From Phytohabitans rumicis (lineage in GTDB: Bacteria; Actinomycetota; Actinomycetes; Mycobacteriales; Micromonosporaceae): 64,000 nt of DNA. The stretch is from NCBI RefSeq assembly GCF_011764445.1, contig NZ_BLPG01000001.1, forward strand, positions 4,960,001 to 5,024,000. Direction: 5' to 3'. The position numbers and the translations under genes are program-made. The notes under the pieces are model-generated. The model ran no database searches, had not been told where the DNA came from, and was given only the letters and a program-made list of their open reading frames with translations. Positions 6,959 through 15,727 of the stretch are shown here, in pieces; within the stretch, counting starts at the first letter, position 1, and every line of letters begins with the position of its first letter.

Positions 6959-9748
6959 ATGAACCGCGACTTCCAGGGGGCGGAGGTTCCACGCGTGTCG
7001 GCACGGATTCACCTGCCGAATGGGCTGGTGACTTTCATGTTCACCGACATCGAGGGCTCAACCAGGTTGGCCCAGATGCTCGGTGCGGGTTACCGACCGG
7101 TGCTGAGTGAGCACCGGCGGTTACTGCGTCGTACTTTGTCCGAGAGTGACGGTACGGAACTCTTCACCGAGGGTGATTCGTTCTTCGTGGCGTTTTCCGA
7201 TGCCGCGGCGGCGGTCGATGCCTGCCTGACCGCGCAACGGGCGTTGGCCGCGCACGAGTGGCCGTCCGCGGAGTCCACCCCGAGAGTGCGCATGGGTTTG
7301 CACACCGGACAGGCCGAGGCCGTCAACGGCGAATACGCCAGTCCCGAGGTGCACCGGGCGGCGCGGATCGCCGCGGCGGCCCACGGCGGCCAGGTGCTGT
7401 GTTCGGCGGCGACCGCCCGGCACGCGGCCCCGCTGCCGCCCGAGGCGTCGCTGCTCGACCTGGGCCTGCACCGGCTGCGCGGCTTCGACGACCGGGAGCG
7501 GCTCTTCCAGTTGGTCGCGCCGGGGTTGGAGCGGCAGTTCCCGCGCCCGCGTACGGCCGACGCCGCCTCGCACAACCTGCCGACCCAGGTGACCTCGTTC
7601 GTCGGGCGGCACGCCGAGCGGTCCGAGCTGGGCACGCTCATGTCCGAGCACCGGCTGGTGACGGTGGTGGGTGCCGGCGGGGCGGGCAAGACCAGGCTCG
7701 CCGTGGAGCTGACCGGCGGGCTCGTCGAGACGTACCCGGATGGGGTGTGGTTTGTCGACGTCGCGACGGTGACCGACCCGGGCCTGGTGGCGTTCGCGAT
7801 CGCCGCGGTGCTCGGGCTGCGCCCGGAGCCGGGCCGGCCGGTGGTCGACACGCTGGTGGAGTACGCCGCGTCGCGGCGGATGCTGCTGCTTCTGGACACC
7901 TGCGACGCGCAGCTCACGGCGGCCGCTGAGGTGATCTCGCGGCTGCTCACCGGCGGCGGTGGGGTACGGGTGCTGGCGACGAGCCGGGAGCCGTTCATGC
8001 TGCCGGGCGAGGCGGTGTGGCGGATCCCGCCGCTGTCCGTGGCGCCCGGGCCCGGTGGCGGCCCGAGCGAGGCGGTCGCGCTGCTGCTGGACCGCACGAC
8101 CGCGTCCCGGGGTGGCCGGCGTTCCGACCCGGCCGAATCCGACGACCTGCACCGTGTGGTCTCCCGGCTGGACGGGCTGCCGCTGGCGATCGAGCTGGCG
8201 GCGGCGCGGCTACGCGTGCTGTCCGCGAGCCAGCTGGCCGAGCGGCTCGACGACGTGCTGGGCGCGCTCGACGCGGGGCGCGACGACCCCGAGCAGACGT
8301 ACGCGGGCGACGGCCGCTGGATCGCCAGCCAGATGGAGACCGTCGACCTGGCTCGCACCCCGGCCGGCAAACGCACCCTGGCGACCCGGTCGGCGACTCA
8401 GCGGCACGCGACCATCCAGGCGACGGTGACCTGGTCGTACCGGACGCTGGGCCCGCGGGCGGCGCGGCTGCTGCGCTGGCTGGCGGTGTTCTCCGGGCCG
8501 GTCGACCTGCAGACGGTGGAGTGGCTGCTCGACGACGACCCGCTGGACCCGCTGTCCGTGCTGGTCGACAAGTCGATGATTCAAGCCGAGCCGCACGCGT
8601 CGGGTACGACGTACCGGATGCTGGACCCGATCCGGGCGTACGCGGCCCGGCGGCTGGTCGACGCGGGTGAGGAGCGGGCGGCGCGGGACCGGCACGTGGC
8701 CTGGTCCCTGTACGCCCTGCAGAAGGCGCACCTGGGCCCGGACGAGCGGCCGGTGACGCTGTCGCTGTACTCGCTGGACCCGCTCGCGGACGAGATGCGT
8801 GCCGCCCTGCGCTGGACCGCGACCGGGGGCAGCGCGCGGGCCGGCCTGCGGCTGGCCGGTGGCCTGGACCAGTGGTGGCGCGAGCGCGGGCTGGCCCGGG
8901 AGGGCCGGCTCTGGCTGTTCCGGCTGTACGGGCGGATCGCCGAGACCGGCGAGCCGATCCCGGAGGCGGAGCTGGCGGCGGCGTACCACATGCACTCGCT
9001 ACACGCCGGCGCCGACGGTGAGTTCGCCGAGGAGCTGCGTTTCTCGCAGCGGGCCGAGGCGGCGGCGCGGCAGGCCGGCGACGCGGGCCTGCTCGCCCGG
9101 GTGCTCGCCGGGCGAGGCGGCACGCTGGTCGACATGGGCCAGCTCGCCGACGCCGAGCGGGTCTGCCGCGAGGTGATCGACTGGGCCGCCGCCAGCGACG
9201 TGGCCAACGAGGCCCTGCTCGCCGTCTACACCCTCGCCGAGCTGCTGTGGCAGCGCGGGGCGCTGGACGACGCGTCCGAGGTGCTCGGCGCGGCCCGCCC
9301 GCTGGAGGCCGCCCGTCCGGCCGAGCGCGGCCGGCGCAGCGTGGACTTCCTGCTCGGCATGGTGGCGCTGGGCCGCCGCGACCTGATCGCCGCGCATGAC
9401 CACCTAGTGGTGGCGCTGCGCTCCCGGATCGGGCACGGCTTCCACAGCCGGGCGTGCGACGCGATCTGCGCGATCGCGGTGCGCTGCGCGCTGGGCGGGG
9501 ACCCGGTGACCGCGGCCCGCCTGTTCGGGGCGGCGCAGGCCACCCGGTCGGCGCTGCGCAGCACACCGGGCCGGTTCGGCGCGTACTGGGCTGAGCGGCA
9601 GGCGGCTGTCCGGGCCGCGCTGGGCGACGCGGCCTTCGACACCGCGTACGCCGAGGGCGGCGCCCTGTCGGTGGCCGATGCAGCCTCCCTGGCCCTATCG
9701 GTAGACCACCCCGACATGGCCCTAGGCTCCCCCCGCTTCGCCGCCTGA
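6959..9748 (+). CDS. Class III adenylate/guanylate cyclase fused to NB-ARC ATPase and TPR repeats
   Basis: 929-residue multidomain signalling protein. A class III nucleotide cyclase domain (about 20-185) has the first metal Asp in FMFTDIEGSTRL and the second in EGDSFFVAFSD. An NB-ARC/STAND ATPase follows, with P-loop VGAGGAGKT (about 238), Walker B MLLLLDTCD, ATSREP and GLPLAIELAAARL. Then come a winged-helix region and TPR-like helical repeats to the end (about 640-920). Known relatives combine cyclase and STAND modules as putative signal sensors; the ligand is unknown. The start could also be GTG at 6994, with GGAGG just upstream. The R2 hairpin begins two bases after the stop. Confidence 0.85.
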   Translation: MNRDFQGAEVPRVSARIHLPNGLVTFMFTDIEGSTRLAQMLGAGYRPVLSEHRRLLRRTLSESDGTELFTEGDSFFVAFSDAAAAVDACLTAQRALAAHEWPSAESTPRVRMGLHTGQAEAVNGEYASPEVHRAARIAAAAHGGQVLCSAATARHAAPLPPEASLLDLGLHRLRGFDDRERLFQLVAPGLERQFPRPRTADAASHNLPTQVTSFVGRHAERSELGTLMSEHRLVTVVGAGGAGKTRLAVELTGGLVETYPDGVWFVDVATVTDPGLVAFAIAAVLGLRPEPGRPVVDTLVEYAASRRMLLLLDTCDAQLTAAAEVISRLLTGGGGVRVLATSREPFMLPGEAVWRIPPLSVAPGPGGGPSEAVALLLDRTTASRGGRRSDPAESDDLHRVVSRLDGLPLAIELAAARLRVLSASQLAERLDDVLGALDAGRDDPEQTYAGDGRWIASQMETVDLARTPAGKRTLATRSATQRHATIQATVTWSYRTLGPRAARLLRWLAVFSGPVDLQTVEWLLDDDPLDPLSVLVDKSMIQAEPHASGTTYRMLDPIRAYAARRLVDAGEERAARDRHVAWSLYALQKAHLGPDERPVTLSLYSLDPLADEMRAALRWTATGGSARAGLRLAGGLDQWWRERGLAREGRLWLFRLYGRIAETGEPIPEAELAAAYHMHSLHAGADGEFAEELRFSQRAEAAARQAGDAGLLARVLAGRGGTLVDMGQLADAERVCREVIDWAAASDVANEALLAVYTLAELLWQRGALDDASEVLGAARPLEAARPAERGRRSVDFLLGMVALGRRDLIAAHDHLVVALRSRIGHGFHSRACDAICAIAVRCALGGDPVTAARLFGAAQATRSALRSTPGRFGAYWAERQAAVRAALGDAAFDTAYAEGGALSVADAASLALSVDHPDMALGSPRFAA

Positions 9749-9749
9749 G

Positions 9750-9804
9750 CTGCAAGGAAGGGCCCCCTGTTAACGCTTTTTGCATAGCAGGGGGCCCTTC
9801 CTAA
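9750..9804 (+). terminator. R2 hairpin repeat, copy 1
   Basis: AGGAAGGGCCCCCTG and CAGGGGGCCCTTCCT form a perfect 15-bp stem around an A+T-rich loop with CGCTTTTTGCATA. It lies between the stop of the cyclase gene and the stop of the facing phospholipase gene, where a bidirectional transcription stop is expected. There is no clear T tract after the stem. Further copies are at 16105 and 44648. Confidence 0.75.
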
Positions 9805-9813
9805 CTCGCGTGG

Positions 9814-10314
9814 CTAGAGGAGGGCCTTCGCCTCCGCTATCTGGGCGTCGCTCACGACAACGCTGCCGAACTGCTTCACGGCCTGGTAGTACGTCCAGGC
9901 CAGGGCCAGGCAGGCGGGACGGACCACGACGTTGTACGTGTTGCACTTGCGCTTGAGGTCCTCGTAGAAGGCGCTGTCGATGCGCGCCTTGTTGGCCGGG
10001 AAGATCCCGGCCGCCTTGTGGTTGCGGTAGCCGAAGTCGTGGCGCCAGCAGGAGTACCTGAAGTCGAACCCGAGCGGGTTGTCGGGGCTGCTTGAGCAGA
10101 GGTCCGTTGACCAGTCGAAGGCGTAGTCGGCCCAGGCGCCCTGGTTCTGGCGCGCGGAGTTCCAGGCGTTGTAGCTGCTGGCGCTGGTCTGCGTCCAGCT
10201 GGACAGGACGGCCGGCTTGTCGGCCGGTACGGCGGCGGCTGGACCGGCCACCCCGAGGGCGGTGAGGATTGCGAGGGGCACCGCGACGAGCAGCGTGGCG
10301 AACCGACGGGGCAT
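9814..10314 (-). CDS. Secreted prokaryotic phospholipase A2
   Basis: 166 residues with a signal peptide (about 1-28, cleavage near AAAVPA). The catalytic dyad is H92-D93 in CWRHDFGYRN, the signature of secreted bacterial PLA2 of the Streptomyces type. Four Cys (DLCSS, YSCW, RKCN, PACL) would form two disulfides. It should hydrolyse the sn-2 ester of phospholipids outside the cell and need calcium. GGGAGG precedes the ATG at good spacing. The next gene upstream on this strand ends 174 bp away, with an R1 repeat between, so it is probably transcribed alone. Confidence 0.93.
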   Translation of the reverse strand: MPRRFATLLVAVPLAILTALGVAGPAAAVPADKPAVLSSWTQTSASSYNAWNSARQNQGAWADYAFDWSTDLCSSSPDNPLGFDFRYSCWRHDFGYRNHKAAGIFPANKARIDSAFYEDLKRKCNTYNVVVRPACLALAWTYYQAVKQFGSVVVSDAQIAEAKALL

Positions 10315-10434
10315 GTGGATCCTCCCGGGGGTAGGGGGACTTAACGTTCCCTCAGTGTCGGGGTATCGCCTTTCGTGGATCTATATCGTTCGCACCTGTC
10401 GATGAATTCGACGTGAAGCACTCCCGTGCTGGTC

Positions 10435-10523
10435 GCGTCGATCACGGACTTCCGTGCCGATCAAGGGCAAATGGTCGTGAATCGGAGATCAAACCACGAC
10501 CGTTTGCCCTTGATCGGCGAGAA
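10435..10523 (-). repeat. R1 palindromic intergenic repeat, copy 2 (inverted)
   Basis: Same arms as copy 1 (CCGATCAAGGGCAAATGGTC / GACCGTTTGCCCTTGATCGG), but the central loop reads GAATCGGAGATCAAA, the reverse complement of the loop in the 25531 and 63658 copies, so this copy is in the opposite orientation. Its right third is translated as the last codons of the gene at 10489. Confidence 0.88.
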
Positions 10524-12180
10524 AGGTGGGGGAGCCCCTAGCGGAGGATGGGGCGTGGGGGCTGGGTGGGCTTTCGTTCCACTGGCGGTCCAGCGCGGTC
10601 ACGTAGTACGTGTACCGCTGGCCGGGCTCGGCCGACGCGTCGGTGAAGGACGTGTCGCGGGTGGTGCCGAGCAGGTGCGCCGCGTCCGCGAAGCCGCACC
10701 GGCCGGGCAGGGTGATCCCGTCGAACCGGTACACGGCGTACGAGGTGGGCTTGCTCAGCGGGGTGAACCAGCGCAGGCGTACCCCGTCGGCGGTCCGGGA
10801 CGCGTCCGTGACGATCGGGAACATCAGCGGCTTGTGCGGCTTGTGCTCCATCGCGGGCACCAGTGCCGGCTTGGAGTAGTGGTCCGCGGCGTACCGCGTG
10901 GTGGCGCCGAGCTTGTCCGCCCGCACCTGCACCGCGCTGAAGTGCACGTTGCCGGCGACCTGCGGATAGTCCCGGTTGAACGTCAGGTGCCGGGACATCT
11001 CGGCCGGGTCCTGCCAGGCCGCGGGCTGCGCCGGGTCACCGATCTTGTAGTCGGCCTGCCCGATGTAGAGCTGCACCCGCGTACCGGCGACCACGTCCGA
11101 CCACCACGGCACGAGCTTGGCGTAGTCGGCGACGGCCAGGCCCATGTGCCAGTAGATCTGCGGCAGGATGTAGTCGATCCACTCCTCCTTGACCCACTTG
11201 CGGGTGTCCGCGAAGTTCGCCTCGTACGACTGGGTCCCGCTGGTCTCCGAGCCGAGCGGGTCGGCCGCCTTGTTGCGCCAGATGCCGAACGGGCTGATGC
11301 CGAACTTCACCCAGGGCTTGACCGCCTTGAGCTTCTGGCCGAACTCCTGGACGAGCAGGTCGATGTTGTTGCGCCGCCAGTCGGCCTTGCTGGCGAAGCC
11401 GGCGCCGTACTGGGTGAACGTCGCCGCGTCGGGGAAGTCCTGCCCGGCCGCCGGGTACGGGTAGAAGTAGTCGTCGAAGTGGACGCCGTCGATGTCGTAC
11501 CGCCGTACCGCGTCCATGATCGCCGTCTGCACGAACTGGCGTACTTCCGGAATGCCCGGGTTGTAGTAGAGCCGCGACCCGGCCGCGTTGACCGGATAGG
11601 CGACCGCCCAGTCCGGGTGCTGGCGCACCGGGTGGTTGGGGGCGAGCTTGTTGACGTCCGGGCCGGCACCCTGCGGCATGGAGATCCGGTACGGGTTGAA
11701 CCACGCGTGGAACTCCAGGTTGCGCTTGTGCGCCTCTTCGACCAGGAACGCCAGCGGATCCCAGCCGGGCGAGACGCCGTCGCGGGCGCCGGTGAGCCAC
11801 TCCGACCACGGCTCGTACGGCGACGGCCAGAACGCGTCCGCCGTCGGCCGGATCTGCACGATCACCGCGTTGTGGTTGAGTCGCTGGGCAAGGTCGAGCC
11901 AGTCCAGGTACTCCGCCTTGATCTTGTCAGCGGCCAGCGCCGGTGCGCTCGGCCAGTCGATGTTGACCACGCTCGCGATCCACATCGCCCGGAACTGTCG
12001 CTTCGGCATGTCCGGGTTGGGCGTACAAGTAGTTTTTGTCGTATCTGTGGCTGGTGCAGTGGGGTTGGTTGTCTCTGTCGCCGGTGCGGCGCTCGCGCTC
12101 GCCGCGGGGCAGGCGAGCCCGGCGGCGAGGATCGCCGCTGCCACCAGCCCGGCCCGCACGCGGGCCGATCGTGCCCTCAT
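10489..12180 (-). CDS. Secreted GHL10-family glycoside hydrolase-like protein
   Basis: 563 residues. A signal peptide (about 1-32) and a Thr-rich linker lead to a glycosyl-hydrolase-like 10 (DUF187, YngK-type) TIM barrel (about 60-410). Motifs include FRAMWIASVVNIDWPS, NAVIVQIRPTADAF, FHAWFNPYRIS and YDIDGVHFDDYFYP, with candidate catalytic acids in VHFDDY. A fibronectin III-like domain follows. Relatives are extracellular or lipoprotein hydrolases of uncertain polysaccharide specificity. The start at 12180 has GAAGGGAAAG upstream; 12201 is possible. The final residues LADQGQTVVV are encoded by the R1 repeat, so the native C-terminus may have been replaced. Confidence 0.85.
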   Translation of the reverse strand: MRARSARVRAGLVAAAILAAGLACPAASASAAPATETTNPTAPATDTTKTTCTPNPDMPKRQFRAMWIASVVNIDWPSAPALAADKIKAEYLDWLDLAQRLNHNAVIVQIRPTADAFWPSPYEPWSEWLTGARDGVSPGWDPLAFLVEEAHKRNLEFHAWFNPYRISMPQGAGPDVNKLAPNHPVRQHPDWAVAYPVNAAGSRLYYNPGIPEVRQFVQTAIMDAVRRYDIDGVHFDDYFYPYPAAGQDFPDAATFTQYGAGFASKADWRRNNIDLLVQEFGQKLKAVKPWVKFGISPFGIWRNKAADPLGSETSGTQSYEANFADTRKWVKEEWIDYILPQIYWHMGLAVADYAKLVPWWSDVVAGTRVQLYIGQADYKIGDPAQPAAWQDPAEMSRHLTFNRDYPQVAGNVHFSAVQVRADKLGATTRYAADHYSKPALVPAMEHKPHKPLMFPIVTDASRTADGVRLRWFTPLSKPTSYAVYRFDGITLPGRCGFADAAHLLGTTRDTSFTDASAEPGQRYTYYVTALDRQWNESPPSPHAPSSARGSPTFLADQGQTVVV

Positions 12181-12311
12181 GAGCTTTCCCTTCGACAACA
12201 TCTGCCGCCGTTTATCTACAGCTAGAAGGAAATTTTCATACTGGGTACGCCTCGCGCAAGCCCCGGGTTTTCCCTGATGCGATGGTTGACCCGGTGGAGG
12301 ACCCTGGGGTC

Positions 12312-12551
12312 ATGGGACGTTTCTTGGCCTGGACCGCGGTGGGAGTCGTCGCCGTGGTAGCGGTGGGCTGGCTGGCGATCGCGCTGCTGAAGGCGCTGCT
12401 GGGTGTGGCCGTGTATCTGATCGTGGGCGCGGCCGTGATCGGCGGCGGGGCAATCCTCTACCGCAAGGCGCGGCGCGCGATCAACCGTGACGAGCGGTTG
12501 CAGAAGCGCATCGAGGCGGCGACCACCACCTACCGCCAGCGCACTCGCTGA
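12312..12551 (+). CDS. Small membrane protein of unknown function
   Basis: 79 residues starting MGRFLAWTAVGVV. One long or two closely spaced hydrophobic segments (about 5-48, rich in V, A, L and G) are followed by a basic cytoplasmic tail (YRKARRAINRDERLQKRIE). GGAGG lies about 12 bases upstream of the chosen ATG; an in-frame ATG at 12282 is possible. No family is recognised. It is divergent from the GHL10 gene and convergent with korB. Confidence 0.6.
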   Translation: MGRFLAWTAVGVVAVVAVGWLAIALLKALLGVAVYLIVGAAVIGGGAILYRKARRAINRDERLQKRIEAATTTYRQRTR

Positions 12552-12572
12552 CGGTAGGTAGCTGAGCCTGCT

Positions 12573-12689
12573 GAGTTCGTTCGCTCCGCGCCGCCCGAAG
12601 CGCCGCCTTGCCAGCGGCGGCCGCGTCCGTGGCGGTGCGGACCGCGACGCCACTGACAAAGCGGCGCCGCGGCGCTGCACGAACGAACT
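12573..12689. terminator. Imperfect inverted repeat between convergent genes
   Basis: AGTTCGTTCG on the left and CGAACGAACT on the right are perfect outer arms; inside, G+C-rich stretches (CGCCGCCCGAAGCGCCGC versus GCGGCGCCGCGGCGC) pair imperfectly. The right arm overlaps the last two bases of the korB stop codon. It fills the junction between 12551 and 12688 and is a candidate bidirectional terminator. Confidence 0.55.
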
Positions 12690-13722
12690 AGAGGATCGTC
12701 CAGGTGTCGCCGCCGGTCAGGAGGCCGGCGAGCTGCTCCTCGGGCGTTCCGGTGGCCTTCGCCTTGGCCGCGTCGAGCTGGCTCTGCACGAGGTTGTCGT
12801 ACGACGGCCGGGACACGTTGCGGAAGACCCCGATCGGGGTGTTGCGCAGGTCCTCGCCCGGCAGCCGGGACAGGGCGAACGCGTACGCCGGCTCGGCCAC
12901 TCCCGCGTCGTGCACCACGATGTCGTCGGGTGCGACGGAGGCGGTGTCGCGCACCTCCAGGCCGAACCCGCCCGGCGGGTGCACCACGCAGAACTGCCCG
13001 TCCTTGCCGAACGTGATCGGTTGGCCGTGCTCCAGGCGGATCAGGTAGTCGTCGCGGGTGCCCACGTCCTTGAGCTCGTCGAACGCGCCGTCGTTGAAGA
13101 TGTTGCAGTTCTGGTAGATCTCCACGAACGCTGAGCCGTTGTGCTCCGCCGCCGCGCGCAGCACGGACTGCAGGTGCTTGCGGTCCGAGTCGATCGTGCG
13201 GGCCACGAACGTTGCCTCCGCGCCCAGCGCCAGCGACAGCGGGTTGAACGGCGAGTCCGCCGAGCCGGCCGGCGTCGACTTCGTGATCTTGCCGAGCTCC
13301 GACGTGGGCGAGTACTGGCCCTTGGTCAACCCGTAGATCCGGTTGTTGAAGAGCAGGATCTTGAGGTTGACGTTGCGCCGGAGAGCGTGGATCAGGTGGT
13401 TGCCGCCGATCGACAGCGCGTCGCCGTCACCGGTGACCACCCAGACCGACAGGTCCGGCCGGCTCACGGATAGGCCGGTGGCGATCGCCGGCGCGCGGCC
13501 GTGGATCGAGTGCAGCCCGTACGTGTTCATGTAGTACGGGAACCGCGACGAGCAGCCGATCCCGGAGACGAAGACGATCCGCTCGCGCGGGATGTTGAGC
13601 TCCGGCATGAACGACTGCACGGCGGCGAGGATCGCGTAGTCGCCGCAGCCCGGGCACCAGCGCACCTCCTGGTCGGACTTGAAGTCCTTGGTGGTGAGCT
13701 TGAGAGCGATGGGCTCAGGCAT
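12688..13722 (-). CDS. korB: 2-oxoacid:ferredoxin oxidoreductase beta subunit
   Basis: 344-residue TPP-binding subunit, which with KorA oxidises 2-oxoglutarate (or a related 2-oxoacid) to acyl-CoA and reduces ferredoxin. WCPGCG (22-27) and GIGCSSR hold conserved Cys. GDGDALSIGGNHLIHALRRN (about 97-116) followed by LLFNN is the TPP/Mg motif. Its start overlaps the korA stop by eight bases, so translation is probably coupled. No ferredoxin gene is adjacent. The assignment to 2-oxoglutarate rather than pyruvate rests on similarity to actinobacterial KorAB and was not tested. Confidence 0.93.
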   Translation of the reverse strand: MPEPIALKLTTKDFKSDQEVRWCPGCGDYAILAAVQSFMPELNIPRERIVFVSGIGCSSRFPYYMNTYGLHSIHGRAPAIATGLSVSRPDLSVWVVTGDGDALSIGGNHLIHALRRNVNLKILLFNNRIYGLTKGQYSPTSELGKITKSTPAGSADSPFNPLSLALGAEATFVARTIDSDRKHLQSVLRAAAEHNGSAFVEIYQNCNIFNDGAFDELKDVGTRDDYLIRLEHGQPITFGKDGQFCVVHPPGGFGLEVRDTASVAPDDIVVHDAGVAEPAYAFALSRLPGEDLRNTPIGVFRNVSRPSYDNLVQSQLDAAKAKATGTPEEQLAGLLTGGDTWTIL

Positions 13723-15562
13723 TTTTAACCACTTCTTCCAGCATCGTCTCCAGCTCCGAGGCGGTGAACGGCAGGCCGCGGACCTGGTTGTACGGGATCG
13801 CGTCGACGAGGTAGCGGGCCCGGATGACGTGGGCGAGCTGGCCCAGGTTCATCTCCGGGATGACGACGCGGTCGTAGCGGCTCAGCACGTCGCCGAGGTT
13901 GCCCGGCATGGGGGCGAGGTGACGCAGGTGCGCTTGGGCGATCGAGTGGCCGCGCTGGCGCAGCGTACGGCAGGCGGCGCCGATCGGACCGTACGTCGAG
14001 CCCCAGCCGAGCACCAGCACGCGGGCATCGCCGTCCGGGTCCTCGACCTCCATGTCGGGCACCTCGATCGCCTCGATCCGGGCGGCCCGGGTGCGCACCA
14101 TGAAGTCGTGGTTGGCCGGGTCGTACGAGATGTCGCCGGTCTTGTCCGCCTTTTCCAGGCCGCCGATCCGGTGCTCCAACCCGGGCGTGCCGGGGATCGC
14201 CCACGGCCGGGCGAGCGTCCGCGGGTCGCGCAGGTACGGCAGGAACGTGCTGCCGTCCTCGCCGTTCGGCTCGGTGGCGAACTCGACCCGCAGGTCGGGC
14301 AGGGAGTCGATGTCGGGCAGCAGCCACGGCTCCGACCCGTTCGCCACGTAGTTGTCGGACAGCAGGATCACCGGTGTGCGGTGGGTCAGCGCGATCCGGG
14401 CCGCCTCGATGGCCGCGTGGAAGCAGTCCGACGGCGACTTGGGCGCGATGACCGCCACCGGCGCCTCGCCGTGCCGGCCGAACAGCGCCATGTTGAGGTC
14501 GGCCTGCTCGGTCTTGGTGGGCATGCCGGTCGACGGGCCGGCGCGCTGCACGTCGACGATCACCAGGGGCAGCTCCAGCGCGACCGCCAGGGAGATCGTC
14601 TCGCCCTTGAGCGCCACGCCCGGGCCGCTGGTGGTGGTGATGCCGAGCGCACCGCCGTACGACGCGCCCAGCGCCGCGCCGATGGCCGCGATCTCGTCCT
14701 CGGCCTGCATCGTCGTGATGCCGAACCGCTTGTGCTTGCTCAGCTCGTGGAGGATGTCGGACGCCGGGGTGATCGGGTACGCACCGAGGAAGACGGGCAG
14801 CTTGGACCGTACCGCCACGGCGATGATGCCCAGCGCGAGCGCGGCGTTTCCGGTGATGTTGCGGTAGGTGCCCGGCGGCATCTTGGCCGGCTTCACCTCG
14901 TACCGGACGCCGAAGTCCTCGGTGGTCTCGCCGAAGTTCCAGCCGGCCTTGAAGGCGGCGATGTTGGCGCTCACCAGCTCCGGGCGGGCGGCGAACTTGC
15001 GCTCCAGGAACCGGATGGTCGACTCGTAGGGCCGCGAGTACATCCAGGAGAGCAGGCCGAGCGCGAACATGTTCTTGGCGCGCTCGGCGTCCTTTTTCGA
15101 CACCGCGTGGTCGGCGAGCGCGCCCACGGTCATGCTCGTCAAGCCCACCGGGTGCACGGAATACCCGTCGAGGGAGCCGTCCTCCAGCGGATTGGCCGCG
15201 TAGCCCACCTTGGCCAGGTTGCGCTTGGTGAACTCGTCGGTGTTGACGATGATGTCCGCGCCGCGGGGCAGGTCGCCGAGGTTGGCCTTGAGGGCCGCCG
15301 GGTTCATCGCGACGAGCACGTTCGGCGCGTCACCCGGGGTCAGGATGTCGTAGTCGGCGAAATGCACCTGAAAACTGGACACTCCGGGCAACGTGCCGGC
15401 GGGCGCGCGGATTTCGGCCGGGAAGTTGGGCAGCGTGGAGATGTCGTTGCCGAGCTGGGCGGTCTCCGAGGTGAACCGGTCTCCGGTGAGCTGCATACCG
15501 TCGCCTGAGTCGCCAGCGAATCGGATGACCACCCGATCAAGCTGGCGGACCTGCTTGGTCAC
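13715..15562 (-). CDS. korA: 2-oxoacid:ferredoxin oxidoreductase alpha subunit (gamma-alpha fusion)
   Basis: 615 residues. The N-terminal gamma domain (about 1-190; RFAGDSGDGMQLTGDRFTSE) is fused to the alpha/pyrimidine-binding domain (GAYPITPASDILHELSK), as in mycobacterial KorA. It pairs with KorB to link the TCA cycle to ferredoxin. The GTG at 15562 is chosen because AAGGAGG lies nine bases upstream; an upstream frame to 15694 is Arg-rich and unlike the family. A 165-bp region separates it from the divergent orphan nuoA and should hold both promoters. Confidence 0.93.
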   Translation of the reverse strand: MTKQVRQLDRVVIRFAGDSGDGMQLTGDRFTSETAQLGNDISTLPNFPAEIRAPAGTLPGVSSFQVHFADYDILTPGDAPNVLVAMNPAALKANLGDLPRGADIIVNTDEFTKRNLAKVGYAANPLEDGSLDGYSVHPVGLTSMTVGALADHAVSKKDAERAKNMFALGLLSWMYSRPYESTIRFLERKFAARPELVSANIAAFKAGWNFGETTEDFGVRYEVKPAKMPPGTYRNITGNAALALGIIAVAVRSKLPVFLGAYPITPASDILHELSKHKRFGITTMQAEDEIAAIGAALGASYGGALGITTTSGPGVALKGETISLAVALELPLVIVDVQRAGPSTGMPTKTEQADLNMALFGRHGEAPVAVIAPKSPSDCFHAAIEAARIALTHRTPVILLSDNYVANGSEPWLLPDIDSLPDLRVEFATEPNGEDGSTFLPYLRDPRTLARPWAIPGTPGLEHRIGGLEKADKTGDISYDPANHDFMVRTRAARIEAIEVPDMEVEDPDGDARVLVLGWGSTYGPIGAACRTLRQRGHSIAQAHLRHLAPMPGNLGDVLSRYDRVVIPEMNLGQLAHVIRARYLVDAIPYNQVRGLPFTASELETMLEEVVKNA

Positions 15563-15727
15563 TGACCTCTGCCTCCTTGCGCGCCGACGGCGGCGGGTTC
15601 GCACGTCGATGGGCCGGCCCGCTGTTGTATTTCCACCCCTGAGGGTACGTCGAATTCTGGGACCATCCTGACCCCGGGTCGGCCTCGCGGTCACGGGTTA
15701 TCTTGATCACGGAGTAGGCTCCGGACC

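Noticed and set aside
10426-12225. A 599-codon open frame opposite the GHL10 gene
   Set aside because: A shadow of a real gene: no domain, low-complexity Arg/Val composition and no ribosome site.
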